Shown: positions 1 through 7,414, counted from the first letter of the stretch. The stretch: 13,954 bases of DNA from Nevskiaceae bacterium (GCA_031277355.1 JAITMN010000311.1:1-13954), one strand, 5' to 3'. The notes: generated by a model not told the origin, from the sequence alone. Numbers and translations: made by a program.

Positions 1-20
1 GCGGTCGTCCCCCTGCGCAT
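1..20 (-). CDS. possible first codons of a downstream minus-strand gene (cut by window edge)
   Basis: On the minus strand an ATG lies at 20-18 and opens a frame beginning MRRGTT that leaves the window. A purine-rich stretch (GGGAGGG on the minus strand, about 7 bases before the ATG) could serve as a ribosome binding site, and the ATG falls 13 bases after the stop codon of the membrane-protein gene, so the two could be co-transcribed. Only six codons are visible, so nothing can be said of the product and the start may be chance. Confidence 0.25.
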
Positions 21-33
21 CGCCTACCCTCCC

Positions 34-810
34 CTACCCGCTCGATCGCGGCGAAATCGGGTTGGCTTGCAGCGCCATCCACGCGCTGACCGTCACCGCG
101 CTCATGTAGACCACCGGCAGCGACAACAGCCCCGCCATGACCCAGCGCGAAAACGACAGCCCCGCGTGCCCCGACCCCGCTCCAACGCCCGCCAAGTTCA
201 TCACCACCGCAAGCAGAATTCCGCTGAGCAGCACGAACACGAGCACGGCGGCAATCGCCGCTCCCACGATACCCGCCGTGGAAAAGAATCGCGCCCGCGT
301 CTCTTCGATACTGCGGCGGATCGCCGCCATCGGCGACAGCCCCGCATCAATCTGCGCCACCCACGCATAAAGGCACAGCACCAGCACCAACAACCCCGGC
401 AACACGAACAACACCGCGCCTGCGATGACCGCCAATGTCACCGGCAACACGACCCCCACCGTGCCCAACAATCCAATCGCCGACTGCCTCATCGACTCAA
501 ACGGCGACAGCCGCGCGCCGCGCGCCAACGCCAACTGCTGCCGCAGAATCCCGCCATAGCAAATCAGCATCAGCAAGGTGCTCGCCACATACAGCGCCCA
601 CCATTCCCGGTTGTGCATGAAGCCGCGCGGCTCACCGCTGGCGATGGCCTCCGCACCGGGCGTTGCGCCCGCCGCCACACCAATAACCGCCAGCGGCAGA
701 CATCCGATCAGCGAAGCCTGAAACAAGGGCCACGCCGCCGACAGCACATCGCGCGGCGAGTACGAAGCCGCCACGAGCGGCTTGCTGTTGAGGGATTCGA
801 GCGGAGGCAA
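34..810 (-). CDS. six-helix inner-membrane protein of unknown function
   Basis: This 258-residue protein is dominated by hydrophobic segments at about residues 28-49, 69-90, 110-131, 133-154, 179-207 and 223-246, giving a predicted six-helix integral inner-membrane protein. It has no cleavable signal and no catalytic motif that I can name. A soluble, charged stretch around residues 155-178 (RRSIEETRARF) resembles the helix between membrane segments in uncharacterised proteobacterial membrane proteins and glycerophosphodiesterase membrane domains, but I do not assign it to a named family. The start is TTG at 810: an in-frame TGA lies two codons upstream, GGAG sits at the right distance, and no ATG occurs until residue 65, inside the protein. 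It follows the TonB receptor on the same strand after a hairpin. Its reality as a gene is fairly sure; its function is unknown. Confidence 0.75.
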   Translation of the reverse strand: MPPLESLNSKPLVAASYSPRDVLSAAWPLFQASLIGCLPLAVIGVAAGATPGAEAIASGEPRGFMHNREWWALYVASTLLMLICYGGILRQQLALARGARLSPFESMRQSAIGLLGTVGVVLPVTLAVIAGAVLFVLPGLLVLVLCLYAWVAQIDAGLSPMAAIRRSIEETRARFFSTAGIVGAAIAAVLVFVLLSGILLAVVMNLAGVGAGSGHAGLSFSRWVMAGLLSLPVVYMSAVTVSAWMALQANPISPRSSG

Positions 811-813
811 AAG

Positions 814-820
814 TCACTCC
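814..820 (-). promoter_or_regulatory. Shine-Dalgarno that fixes a TTG start
   Basis: The minus strand reads GGAGTGA three bases before the TTG at 810, with GGAG six bases plus a T from the codon. The TGA within the motif is in frame with the gene, so no start further upstream is possible. This supports the non-ATG start of the membrane-protein gene. Confidence 0.6.
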
Positions 821-872
821 ATCGGCGGGCACGGCGAAGCAATGTAACAGAGCCGTGGAGCACATCGGGAAA

Positions 873-901
873 GCCGGGCGAATCTTCACGATCCGCCCGG
901 C
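873..901 (-). terminator. GC-rich hairpin after the TonB receptor gene
   Basis: Arms GCCGGGCG (873-880) and CGCCCGGC (894-901) form a perfect 8-bp stem. It can be lengthened by AAT C/GAT C pairing across one mismatch to leave a 5-base loop. It begins 12 bases beyond the receptor stop codon on the minus strand. Only a short TTT follows the stem, so as an intrinsic terminator it is weak. It may be a partial terminator or an mRNA 3'-end stabiliser, with some read-through into the membrane-protein gene. Confidence 0.5.
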
Positions 902-913
902 GTCACGAGGTTT

Positions 914-3900
914 TTAGAACTCGAAGCGAACACCCATGCGGTATCTGCGGCCAACCAGATCGAACCAAGTCGCCGAGCTGGGCGCGGATGTGCTCGGCAC
1001 AGAGGGTGGCGACTTGTCAAACAAATTGGTGATCTGGCCAAACAACTGATAGCGGTCGTCCCGACCGAAGCGGTAGCTGGCATTGGCCGTGAAGGTTGTG
1101 AAGCTGGCTACGTGATTGTCGTCGACCGTATCATTCGAGTTCCTGGCCAGGAGGTCAGCATATTCAGGGTCTGACGGATCATACCAATTGGCATTCATCG
1201 TACCCTTGCCGATGTAACGCGCCTGTATGTTGCCTTGGAACGGACCATTGGCATAACCCACAAACAATGTGGACACCAATTTCGCAGGACCGCCGCCGCC
1301 CGTCGCCCCGGTGTTTTCGGTGACGACATCAAACACGCTCGAAGCGCTTTCCAAGATGCGCGTGGCCAACAACCGGAAATTCAACGTGCCTGCAAAATCA
1401 CCGAACTGCGACAGCGGCAACGTGTAGGCCGTCTCCACATCGAAACCTCGCAACTTCTGCCACTGCAAGTTCAGCGAGACAGAGGCAATCTCCGTGGCAG
1501 ATCTGTCTGGAGCGAAGGTGACCAATGCACACATGTCCTGATTGCCATCGAAGCAGCGATTGATGATGTTCTGAGCGCCACCGGCGCCGCCAATGGTGTC
1601 ATCAATCTTGATGTCGAAGTAATCCGCCGAGAAACTCAGGCCGGGAATCACGGGCGGCTGCAACACCAAACCGAATGTAGTAGTACGGCTGCTCTCAGGG
1701 CCGAGTTGAGGGTTACCTCCGGTGCGCTGCGGCGGACCTTCCTGCTGGCCCGTGAACGGGTTGAGGACCGTGCCAAAATTGGCAGCGCTGGCGGCGAATC
1801 GCTCGTTGAGGCCAGGGCCACGGAAGTCTTTCGACAACGTGATGCGGGTGCGCAACCAGTCCAGAGGCTCCCAAACCAAACCCACCTTCCAGGTGGTTGC
1901 ATCAAACGATGCGCTCTCATTTCTTTGGGCGAACCCACCGAAACCAGAGACGCTGTAGTCGGCATAACGCACGGCGCCATTGAGTATCAGTGACTTCGCA
2001 GCCACCGCATCGGTGAGCAGCGGCAGATTGGCTTCGATGTATCCTTCGCTCACGGTCTGCCTGGCACTGTAGTCCGCGCCGTAGTTCTGGAAATAGGCGA
2101 ACACGTTGGCCAACTGGTCGTGAACAAGCTCACTGGAGTCACGACGGAATTCCGCGCCGATACCCATTCTCAACGGACCGGCCCAGAGGTCTACCACGTC
2201 ACCAACAAGGTTGAGTCCAACTGCGTGTTGAGTGATGTTGGCGTCTTCCTCCAACGTCCGGAAGGCGTAATCCAGCGCGGCTGGATTCGTGTTGGCAGAA
2301 CCAAACAGGTTCAGAGGCACACAACCTGCTGCTGCCGCACGCAGCGCGGCATCAGGGCTGATGGTTGCGCGACAGATGATGTCGCGCTGCGCTTCAGGCA
2401 GTGCCGCATCAGCCGGGTCATACACCGCATCGAGCGCCCAAGACAGATAGGCGAAGGAGTTGGGGTTACTCAGACCAGCATTGCCCGGCTGATTGACCAG
2501 AAGAGGCGCACCCGTGACAACAGCGTTTTCCACCGACTGGAACCGGTCCGTTCGGGCGTATTGGTAGTAGCCATCCGCATTCCAGCGCTCGCCAAGCTTC
2601 CAGTCAAAACCCGTGGCCACGCGGTATGACGTGGCTTCTGATTGCGAAAAACCTCGCCGCTGACCCAGAATCGACAGATTGAAGGTTGACGCAGTCGGGC
2701 GAGTACCACTCGGCGTGGCCGAAATCGGCCCTATGACAGCGCGCAACGCAGCCGGTATGAAGGGGTTATCGGCGTAGATCTCCGAAAATTTCGTGTTGCC
2801 ATTGAAATACCGGGCCTGAATCACCTCGCCATCCACGTTGTTGTATGACCCTTCAACGAACAGGCGCAGATTGTCGGTAACATCGAGGTATGCATGGCCG
2901 AATGTGGCGTATCGCTCCACCGGCACTTGCAACTCGGCGAAAGTCATACCCGACGTAGCAGCATCTCCGACGGTGCTCAGACCGCCGGTTGGGTTGCCCA
3001 GTATGTACGGTATGGGCGTGCCATCATCAGTGAAGGTGATGCTGCGAGTGCCGAACAGGTCATAGACTGCTTGCGCAGCGGCAGGGTTATTCAACCAAGT
3101 GACAACACCGTTGGTGTTGGCAAAGTAGCCGCCGCCTTCATTGAAGCGCAAATTGGCCGGCAACCCAGGGATACCTCCGCTCGCCGGATTCCTGGAGTTG
3201 CTGATCATCACGCCGCCCTTGCAATAGCTGCGCGTAAAGCAGGTGCCGACGCCACCTTCTTTCGACCATTCGCCACCAAGGAGGAAATGGCCACGGCCGT
3301 CGGCAAACGAACCGCCGCCTGCAAGCTCCACATGCCAACCCTCACCGTCCCCTTCATCCGTAACACCGTAGTCAACAGCTCCCTTGATGCCGTTGAGGCT
3401 GTGATCCAGCATCACGTTGATCGCACCGGCGATGGCGTCCGAGCCGTACTGCGCCGAGGCGCCGCCCGTAACCACGTCGATGCGCTGAACCAAACCACTG
3501 GGGATCATGTTCAGGTCTACCGTGCCCTCTTTCGTTACCGGCGGAGCGCGGCGACCATCAACCAGCACCAGGTTGCGCGAGGCGCCGAGGCCGCGCAGGT
3601 TCATCACTTGCGCACCGACGTTGAAGCTGCCCCAGCCGTTGGTGGTGGGCGTAGTCGTGGCGCGGAACGACGGCAATTGGTTAATCGCCACACCCGCGTT
3701 GGTGATACCCATGTCTTGCATCGCTGCGCCGTCGATGACCGTCACCGGCGTCGGCGTGGAAAAGCCCGTCTGTCCCAGGCGCGTGCCGGTGACGACTACC
3801 TGATCGAGACCATCGACCTCGGCATCGGCTGCCTGAGCGACCGACGCAGTAGTCGCGATGAATCCGCAAGCGCTCGCAAGCAGCACACGGCGGATGGTTT

Positions 3901-3943
3901 CTCCAACGACATTGCGATGGAGAACGATTGAATTGTTGGACAT
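914..3943 (-). CDS. TonB-dependent outer-membrane receptor
   Basis: The product (1009 residues) is a TonB-dependent receptor that would import an unknown ligand across the outer membrane using energy from TonB-ExbB-ExbD, which are not in this window. A signal peptide covers residues 1-38 with cleavage after AQA. A TonB-box-like LDQVVVTGTR follows at 47-56. The plug spans about 58-183 with the typical LRGLG, LVLVDGRR, IDVVTGGASAQYGSDAIAGAINV series. The rest is the beta-barrel, ending in FEF with a terminal phenylalanine as outer-membrane proteins require. The long barrel and the CVPLNLFG motif resemble the large receptors amplified in catabolic proteobacteria. Cysteine pairs occur in presumed outer loops (235/241 and later pairs). 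ATG at 3943 is chosen over an upstream in-frame start at 3997 because AAGGGGG precedes it by 4 bases and the signal peptide then begins correctly. Ligand unknown; no FecI/FecR signalling extension is seen. Confidence 0.93.
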   Translation of the reverse strand: MSNNSIVLHRNVVGETIRRVLLASACGFIATTASVAQAADAEVDGLDQVVVTGTRLGQTGFSTPTPVTVIDGAAMQDMGITNAGVAINQLPSFRATTTPTTNGWGSFNVGAQVMNLRGLGASRNLVLVDGRRAPPVTKEGTVDLNMIPSGLVQRIDVVTGGASAQYGSDAIAGAINVMLDHSLNGIKGAVDYGVTDEGDGEGWHVELAGGGSFADGRGHFLLGGEWSKEGGVGTCFTRSYCKGGVMISNSRNPASGGIPGLPANLRFNEGGGYFANTNGVVTWLNNPAAAQAVYDLFGTRSITFTDDGTPIPYILGNPTGGLSTVGDAATSGMTFAELQVPVERYATFGHAYLDVTDNLRLFVEGSYNNVDGEVIQARYFNGNTKFSEIYADNPFIPAALRAVIGPISATPSGTRPTASTFNLSILGQRRGFSQSEATSYRVATGFDWKLGERWNADGYYQYARTDRFQSVENAVVTGAPLLVNQPGNAGLSNPNSFAYLSWALDAVYDPADAALPEAQRDIICRATISPDAALRAAAAGCVPLNLFGSANTNPAALDYAFRTLEEDANITQHAVGLNLVGDVVDLWAGPLRMGIGAEFRRDSSELVHDQLANVFAYFQNYGADYSARQTVSEGYIEANLPLLTDAVAAKSLILNGAVRYADYSVSGFGGFAQRNESASFDATTWKVGLVWEPLDWLRTRITLSKDFRGPGLNERFAASAANFGTVLNPFTGQQEGPPQRTGGNPQLGPESSRTTTFGLVLQPPVIPGLSFSADYFDIKIDDTIGGAGGAQNIINRCFDGNQDMCALVTFAPDRSATEIASVSLNLQWQKLRGFDVETAYTLPLSQFGDFAGTLNFRLLATRILESASSVFDVVTENTGATGGGGPAKLVSTLFVGYANGPFQGNIQARYIGKGTMNANWYDPSDPEYADLLARNSNDTVDDNHVASFTTFTANASYRFGRDDRYQLFGQITNLFDKSPPSVPSTSAPSSATWFDLVGRRYRMGVRFEF

Positions 3944-3947
3944 TGAT

Positions 3948-3954
3948 CCCCCTT
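3948..3954 (-). promoter_or_regulatory. Shine-Dalgarno of the TonB receptor gene
   Basis: The minus strand carries AAGGGGG four bases before the ATG at 3943. This decides the start in favour of MSNNSIVL rather than the longer in-frame reading from 3997, whose extra 18 codons would run through the palindrome and this site. Confidence 0.65.
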
Positions 3955-3972
3955 GAAAACCCGAATTCCCTG

Positions 3973-3993
3973 TTGCGATCCTGATGATCGCAA
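3973..3993. promoter_or_regulatory. 21-bp palindrome upstream of the TonB receptor, candidate operator
   Basis: TTGCGATC (3973-3980) and GATCGCAA (3986-3993) are perfect 8-base inverted arms around CTGAT. The site lies 29 bases before the receptor ATG and next to the T-tract of the DUF6152 terminator. It is not followed by a T-run on either side that would make it a terminator of its own. Its size and symmetry suit a dimeric transcription factor, though a 5'-leader hairpin is an alternative. No regulator gene is in view. Confidence 0.45.
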
Positions 3994-3995
3994 TC

Positions 3996-4022
3996 AAAAA
4001 AACGGGGGCGTTATCGCCCCCG
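3996..4022 (-). terminator. Rho-independent terminator of the lipoprotein-DUF6152 unit
   Basis: On the minus strand CGGGGGCG and CGCCCCCG form an 8-bp perfect stem with a 4-base loop (ATAA), followed directly by seven T residues (3996-4002). It starts 17 bases past the DUF6152 stop codon. This is a classical intrinsic terminator and implies that the TonB receptor downstream is transcribed from its own promoter or by read-through. Confidence 0.9.
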
Positions 4023-4039
4023 GTATATTGAGTGTTTTA

Positions 4040-4438
4040 TTACTTGCCAGTCTCTGGCGATGCGTTGCCAAAGCCCACGGTCTTGCCGTTCACGGTGAAC
4101 GATTGAATGAAGCCGCCATCGGCTCCATCGCGACGCGGCGCGATCACGATCGCGATCTTGTCGCCGGTGTGAACCAGATCGCGCGTGTAACCGCCACGAT
4201 AGAAGTGGCTGGCGCTGTGCCCTTCATACTCCACATCGCGCGTGCCTTTTTTGTCGGTCACCGAGATGATGGCCATCGCGTGCGGGTTCTTCACGTTGAA
4301 CTGCTCGACGGTGCCTTCGATCGTCACGCGCTTGCTGAAATCGAACTGCGCAGCCGAGTGGTGCGCCAAAGCCACCGTCGCGCACAGCGCCAACACCGGA
4401 GCACTGGCCGCAATAATCAGTTTTTTGGCAGATGTCAT
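4040..4438 (-). CDS. DUF6152 family exported protein
   Basis: This small protein (132 residues) has a Sec signal peptide at residues 1-25 (hydrophobic core IIAASAPVLALCATVALA, cleavage after ALA) and a mature part of about 107 residues rich in beta structure. The mature protein opens with HHS and carries the phrases GTVEQFNVKNPHA and, later, YEGHSASHFYRGGYTRDLVHTGDKI. These HHS and NPH signatures are what I associate with the DUF6152 family, whose function is unknown; histidines 26, 27 and 53 could bind metal, but that is inference. AGGAGA lies 6 bases before the ATG. The gene begins 53 bases after the lipoprotein gene on the same strand and ends at a strong terminator, so the two form a probable bicistronic unit. 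Likely location is the periplasm. Confidence 0.85.
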   Translation of the reverse strand: MTSAKKLIIAASAPVLALCATVALAHHSAAQFDFSKRVTIEGTVEQFNVKNPHAMAIISVTDKKGTRDVEYEGHSASHFYRGGYTRDLVHTGDKIAIVIAPRRDGADGGFIQSFTVNGKTVGFGNASPETGK

Positions 4439-4491
4439 AAGTGATCTCCTACGTTTGAGTTTGTCTTGAAGGCGTGGCGCACGCGGGCGGC

Positions 4492-5331
4492 CTAGTACTT
4501 CGCCTCGTGGGACTTGTACACATCGCTCATCGCCGCATTGGCGGGCTTGCCTTGCTTGAGTTGCTCCGTGCGCATGTCGAGCAGCTCGTACCAGAAATCA
4601 TCCGGGCAGCGATAAGGCAGGATGAATCCGTCTTCCAACGGCTGGTAGCGACGCTGAATCTTGAAAGGCTCGGTGTAATAGACCGGATCGATGATCGAGG
4701 CTTCGTAGTTCATCAATTTCCTGCCTTCGTCATCCGTGACGAAAGAGAAACGCTCCTCGATCGTGGCCTGATCGCTGTGCGGATGCGCGCCCTGATCGCG
4801 ACCATCGAGCAGATCGGTGGTGGTAACCACGAGCACATCGCCTTCCCAACGCCCCTGGGAATAACCGGCCCGGCTGGGCACGCGCTCCTGAACGGGCAAC
4901 TGACGATCGCCCATATAGATGCGGCGTGTTTCGTTCTCCACCTCGTAGATGATGGTGAGTTGATCACCCTTTTGGATGAACTCCAACGGATAACCGCCAG
5001 GCTGTTCCATGACCAACGGCGTGCCATAGTCCACGCAGTAGGCGGCCGGATTGGCGTTCTCGGGCCCCAGCAACTTGCGGTATTCCTCGACGCGGCGCTT
5101 GCCCTCGTCGGTCAGCGGCAAGCCGCCTTGCTGATTGCCAAAACCCGATGCGCCTCGTTGACCTCGCGCGGCCATCCACAGGCCGGTGAAATCTGGACGC
5201 TCCGGTGCAGCCACCGCCGCCGATGCGGATTCAGCCGTGCCGCCACCAGACGAGCAACCACCCATCAACAGCGCGACCCCCGCCGTAACGGCGATTTTCG
5301 CCAGCCCCGATATGTTGTTTTTTTGTATCAC
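4492..5331 (-). CDS. lipoprotein of unknown function, often a DUF6152 neighbour
   Basis: From a GTG at 5331 the protein has 279 residues and a compact lipoprotein signal: a basic start, a hydrophobic core, and MGGC with the lipidated cysteine at 26; the +2 residue is serine, which favours the outer membrane. A Ser/Gly/Ala linker (27-43) leads to a domain with DFTGLW (47-52), CVDYGTPLVM (99-108), YPLEFIQKGDQLTIIYE (114-130), GRWEGDVLVVTT (160-171), HPHSD (183-187), EERFSF (192-197) and DPVYYTEPF (215-223). This pattern recurs in an unnamed family of exported proteins in proteobacteria and acidobacteria; no reaction is known to me. GTG is chosen because GGAG sits 6 bases upstream and the signal peptide begins there; a longer frame from a TTG at 5382 would add 17 polar residues before the signal. 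It leads the DUF6152 gene. Confidence 0.8.
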   Translation of the reverse strand: MIQKNNISGLAKIAVTAGVALLMGGCSSGGGTAESASAAVAAPERPDFTGLWMAARGQRGASGFGNQQGGLPLTDEGKRRVEEYRKLLGPENANPAAYCVDYGTPLVMEQPGGYPLEFIQKGDQLTIIYEVENETRRIYMGDRQLPVQERVPSRAGYSQGRWEGDVLVVTTTDLLDGRDQGAHPHSDQATIEERFSFVTDDEGRKLMNYEASIIDPVYYTEPFKIQRRYQPLEDGFILPYRCPDDFWYELLDMRTEQLKQGKPANAAMSDVYKSHEAKY

Positions 5332-5337
5332 TCTGCG

Positions 5338-5341
5338 CTCC
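5338..5341 (-). promoter_or_regulatory. Shine-Dalgarno fixing the GTG start of the lipoprotein
   Basis: GGAG on the minus strand lies 6 bases before the GTG at 5331. It places the start at the beginning of the lipoprotein signal peptide and argues against the in-frame TTG at 5382. Confidence 0.55.
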
Positions 5342-5388
5342 GTACGGCGATCAAAGTCATCGCCAATATATGTATAACCCAAGATCAG

Positions 5389-5417
5389 ATTATCACCATC
5401 CCGTGCCTTGTTGTTTC
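5389..5417 (-). promoter_or_regulatory. candidate promoter of the lipoprotein-DUF6152 unit
   Basis: On the minus strand GAAACA (5417-5412, three of six matches to the -35 consensus) is separated by 17 bases from GATAAT (5394-5389, five of six matches to the -10 consensus). Transcription would start near 5382 and leave a leader of about 50 bases. The -35 half lies in one arm of the palindrome at 5414-5432. The -35 match is poor, so this is tentative. Confidence 0.3.
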
Positions 5418-5432
5418 AGTCTTTCACTGAAA
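5414..5432. promoter_or_regulatory. inverted repeat in the divergent intergenic region, candidate operator
   Basis: TTTCAGT (5414-5420) and ACTGAAA (5426-5432) are perfect 7-base arms around CTTTC. The repeat sits between the divergent lipoprotein and MobA-like genes and overlaps the candidate -35 of the leftward promoter. It has no T-run typical of a terminator. A dimeric regulator is the natural reading, but none is encoded here. Confidence 0.4.
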
Positions 5433-5451
5433 ATATGGCAATGTAAACGAG

Positions 5452-5474
5452 ACGTTGTGTCATTAAACCAACGT
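5452..5474. promoter_or_regulatory. second inverted repeat, upstream of the MobA-like gene
   Basis: ACGTTG (5452-5457) and CAACGT (5469-5474) are perfect 6-base arms with an 11-base spacer. The repeat covers the -35 and spacer of the candidate rightward promoter and ends 17 bases before the ATG. In Comamonas, mobA is controlled by MobR, a MarR-family repressor, so an operator at this place would fit; sequence identity with the MobR site is not claimed. Confidence 0.4.
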
Positions 5475-5482
5475 TGCATAAT
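5455..5482 (+). promoter_or_regulatory. candidate promoter of the MobA-like gene
   Basis: TTGTGT (5455-5460) and CATAAT (5477-5482, five of six matches to the -10 consensus) are 16 bases apart. The -10 ends 9 bases before the ATG at 5492, so transcription would begin within a few bases of the start codon. No Shine-Dalgarno is visible before the ATG. The -35 match is weak. Confidence 0.35.
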
Positions 5483-5491
5483 CAAGCGACC

Positions 5492-7414
5492 ATGCAGTTC
5501 CACACCAACGGCTACCTCCCCGGCGACCCCCATCACGAGCCGCCCGACCCGCGCGTGGCCGCGCGGTTGCAAGCTCGCGGACCCGGCCTGCCCGACACCG
5601 TGGACGTGCTGATCGTCGGCACCGGCCCCGCCGGGCTCACCGTCGCGGCACAGCTTGCGCGCTTTGCCGGCATCGACACGCGCGTGGTGGAGCGCCGCAG
5701 CGGGCCGCTGATGCACGGGCAGGCCGACGGCGTGGCCGTGCGTTCGGTGGAAATGTTCGACACCTTCGGCTTCAGTCACCTGATTCTGCGCGAGGCGTAC
5801 TGGGTCAACGAGACGACGTTCTGGCGGCCCGATCCGGCCAATCGCAACCACATCGTCCGCACGGGGCGCATTCAAGACACCGCCGATGGCCTGAGCGAGT
5901 TTCCGCATCTGATCGTCAATCAGGCGCGGATTCACAGCTATTTTCTCGACACGATGCGCCACGCCCCCTCGCGCCTAGAAGTGGACTACGACTGGCAGTG
6001 CGTCGGCGTTGCGGTGGATGACAACGCCAACAACACGCACCCCGTCACCGTCACGCTGCGCCGCGCGAGCGGCGAACAGCGCGAGGTGCGCGCACGGTAT
6101 GTGGTCGGCGCGGACGGCGCACGCTCGGCGGTGCGCGAGGCCATTGGCCGGCAACTGCGCGGCGATGTGGCGCACCATGCCTGGGGCGTGCTCGATCTGC
6201 TGCCCCTCACCGATTTCCCCGACATCCGCTTCAAGACCGCGATCCAGAGCGGCTCGGGCCGCGCGATTCTGATCATCCCGCGCGAGGGCGGTCATCTGGT
6301 GCGCCTTTATGTGGACTTGGGCAAGGTGCCGACCGACGACGATGGCCGCGTCCGCCAAACGCCGCTGGAAGACGTGCTGACGGTGATCGACGAGGTCTTT
6401 CGCCCCTACACGCTGCGCGCCGCTGAGGTGGCGTGGTTCTCGATCTACGAAGTCGCGCAACGCCTCGTGGATGGCTTCGACGACGTGCCCGACGATCAGC
6501 GCCCCGCCCGCACGCCGCGCGTGCTGCTGGCCGGCGATGCCTGTCACACGCACAGCGCCAAGGCCGGTCAGGGCATGAACGTGGGGATGCAGGATGGCTT
6601 CAATCTGGGCTGGAAACTGGCCGCCGTGCTCGAAGGCCGCGCCAGCCCCGCGCTGCTGCACACCTATTCGGGCGAGCGGCAGCCGGTGGCGCAAATCCTG
6701 ATCGACTTCGACCGGGAATGGTCGGCGATGATGGCCGCCGGACCGCGCGACCCCGCGCACCCCGAGCGCGGCGGCGTGGACCCCGACGAGCTTCAGCGCT
6801 ACTTCGAGCGCTCGCTGCGCTTCACGGCGGGTCTGGGCACGCGCTATCCCGAAGGCCCGCTGATCGGCGGCAGCGAGCATCAGAGTCTTGCCACCGGCTT
6901 TCCCATCGGCGAGCGTTTTCATTCCGCGCCGGTGGTGCGCGTGGCCGATGCGAAGGCGATGGAACTGGGGCATGTTCACAAGGCCGACGGCGCGTGGCGG
7001 CTGTACGCCTTCGCCGACCGCACCGAGACAGCGTTCAACGAACTGATGACGTTTCTGGCCTCGCCCGAAAGCCCCATCGCCCGCTTCACACCCCCCGGCT
7101 GCGATGCAGACACGGTGATCGACCTGCGCGGTATCTACGGCCGGCGCTTCCGCGAAGTGCAGGTGTCGCAACTGCCGCCGGCGCTGCTGCCGAAGGCAGG
7201 CCGATTCGACCTCACCGACTACGAAAAGGCGTTCGCGCTGGGCCGTGCGGGTGAACCCGACATCTACGAGCTGCGCGGCATCGACCGGCAGCGCGGCGCG
7301 CTGGTGCTGGTCCGCCCCGATCAATACGTGGCGGCAGTGCTGCCGCTGTCGGCGCACGCGGAACTGACGGCGTTCCTGGGCCGCTTTCTGCTGCCGCAAT
7401 CCTCGCGCGGGTAA
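5492..7414 (+). CDS. mobA: FAD-dependent 3-hydroxybenzoate 4-monooxygenase-like aromatic hydroxylase
   Basis: The 640-residue product matches the recalled layout of Comamonas MobA (639 residues), which uses NADPH and O2 to convert 3-hydroxybenzoate to protocatechuate in the cytoplasm. It has the Rossmann GTGPAGL (43-49), the DG motif GADGARSAVR (206-215), the GD motif GDACHTHSAKAGQGMN (348-363), and a C-terminal thioredoxin-like, phenol-hydroxylase dimerisation domain (about 450-635) ending with ELRGIDRQRGALVLVRPDQYVA. Residues equivalent to Comamonas Asp75, His135, Lys247 and Tyr271 of the substrate pocket appear as D79, H139, K248 and Y273. The start is ATG at 5492 because MQFHTNGYLPGDP aligns with the Comamonas N-terminus; an in-frame TTG at 5474 would add six residues. 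No ring-cleavage or regulatory gene is nearby, and prmC follows by 12 bases. Activity on a related phenol is possible. Confidence 0.88.
   Translation: MQFHTNGYLPGDPHHEPPDPRVAARLQARGPGLPDTVDVLIVGTGPAGLTVAAQLARFAGIDTRVVERRSGPLMHGQADGVAVRSVEMFDTFGFSHLILREAYWVNETTFWRPDPANRNHIVRTGRIQDTADGLSEFPHLIVNQARIHSYFLDTMRHAPSRLEVDYDWQCVGVAVDDNANNTHPVTVTLRRASGEQREVRARYVVGADGARSAVREAIGRQLRGDVAHHAWGVLDLLPLTDFPDIRFKTAIQSGSGRAILIIPREGGHLVRLYVDLGKVPTDDDGRVRQTPLEDVLTVIDEVFRPYTLRAAEVAWFSIYEVAQRLVDGFDDVPDDQRPARTPRVLLAGDACHTHSAKAGQGMNVGMQDGFNLGWKLAAVLEGRASPALLHTYSGERQPVAQILIDFDREWSAMMAAGPRDPAHPERGGVDPDELQRYFERSLRFTAGLGTRYPEGPLIGGSEHQSLATGFPIGERFHSAPVVRVADAKAMELGHVHKADGAWRLYAFADRTETAFNELMTFLASPESPIARFTPPGCDADTVIDLRGIYGRRFREVQVSQLPPALLPKAGRFDLTDYEKAFALGRAGEPDIYELRGIDRQRGALVLVRPDQYVAAVLPLSAHAELTAFLGRFLLPQSSRG

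Noticed and set aside
67..1032. 321-codon plus-strand frame over the membrane-protein gene and receptor end
   Set aside because: Very rich in Arg, His and Gln, as reverse frames of hydrophobic membrane proteins are, and it crosses the intergenic hairpin.
4130..4165. Cluster of GATC/CGATCGCG palindromic words
   Set aside because: It lies inside the DUF6152 coding sequence and is explained by codons for Ile/Ala/Asp; no symmetric arms of useful length.
5332..5491. Possible small gene in the divergent intergenic region
   Set aside because: Short frames here have no Shine-Dalgarno or coding character; the region is AT-richer and holds the promoter and repeat candidates instead.
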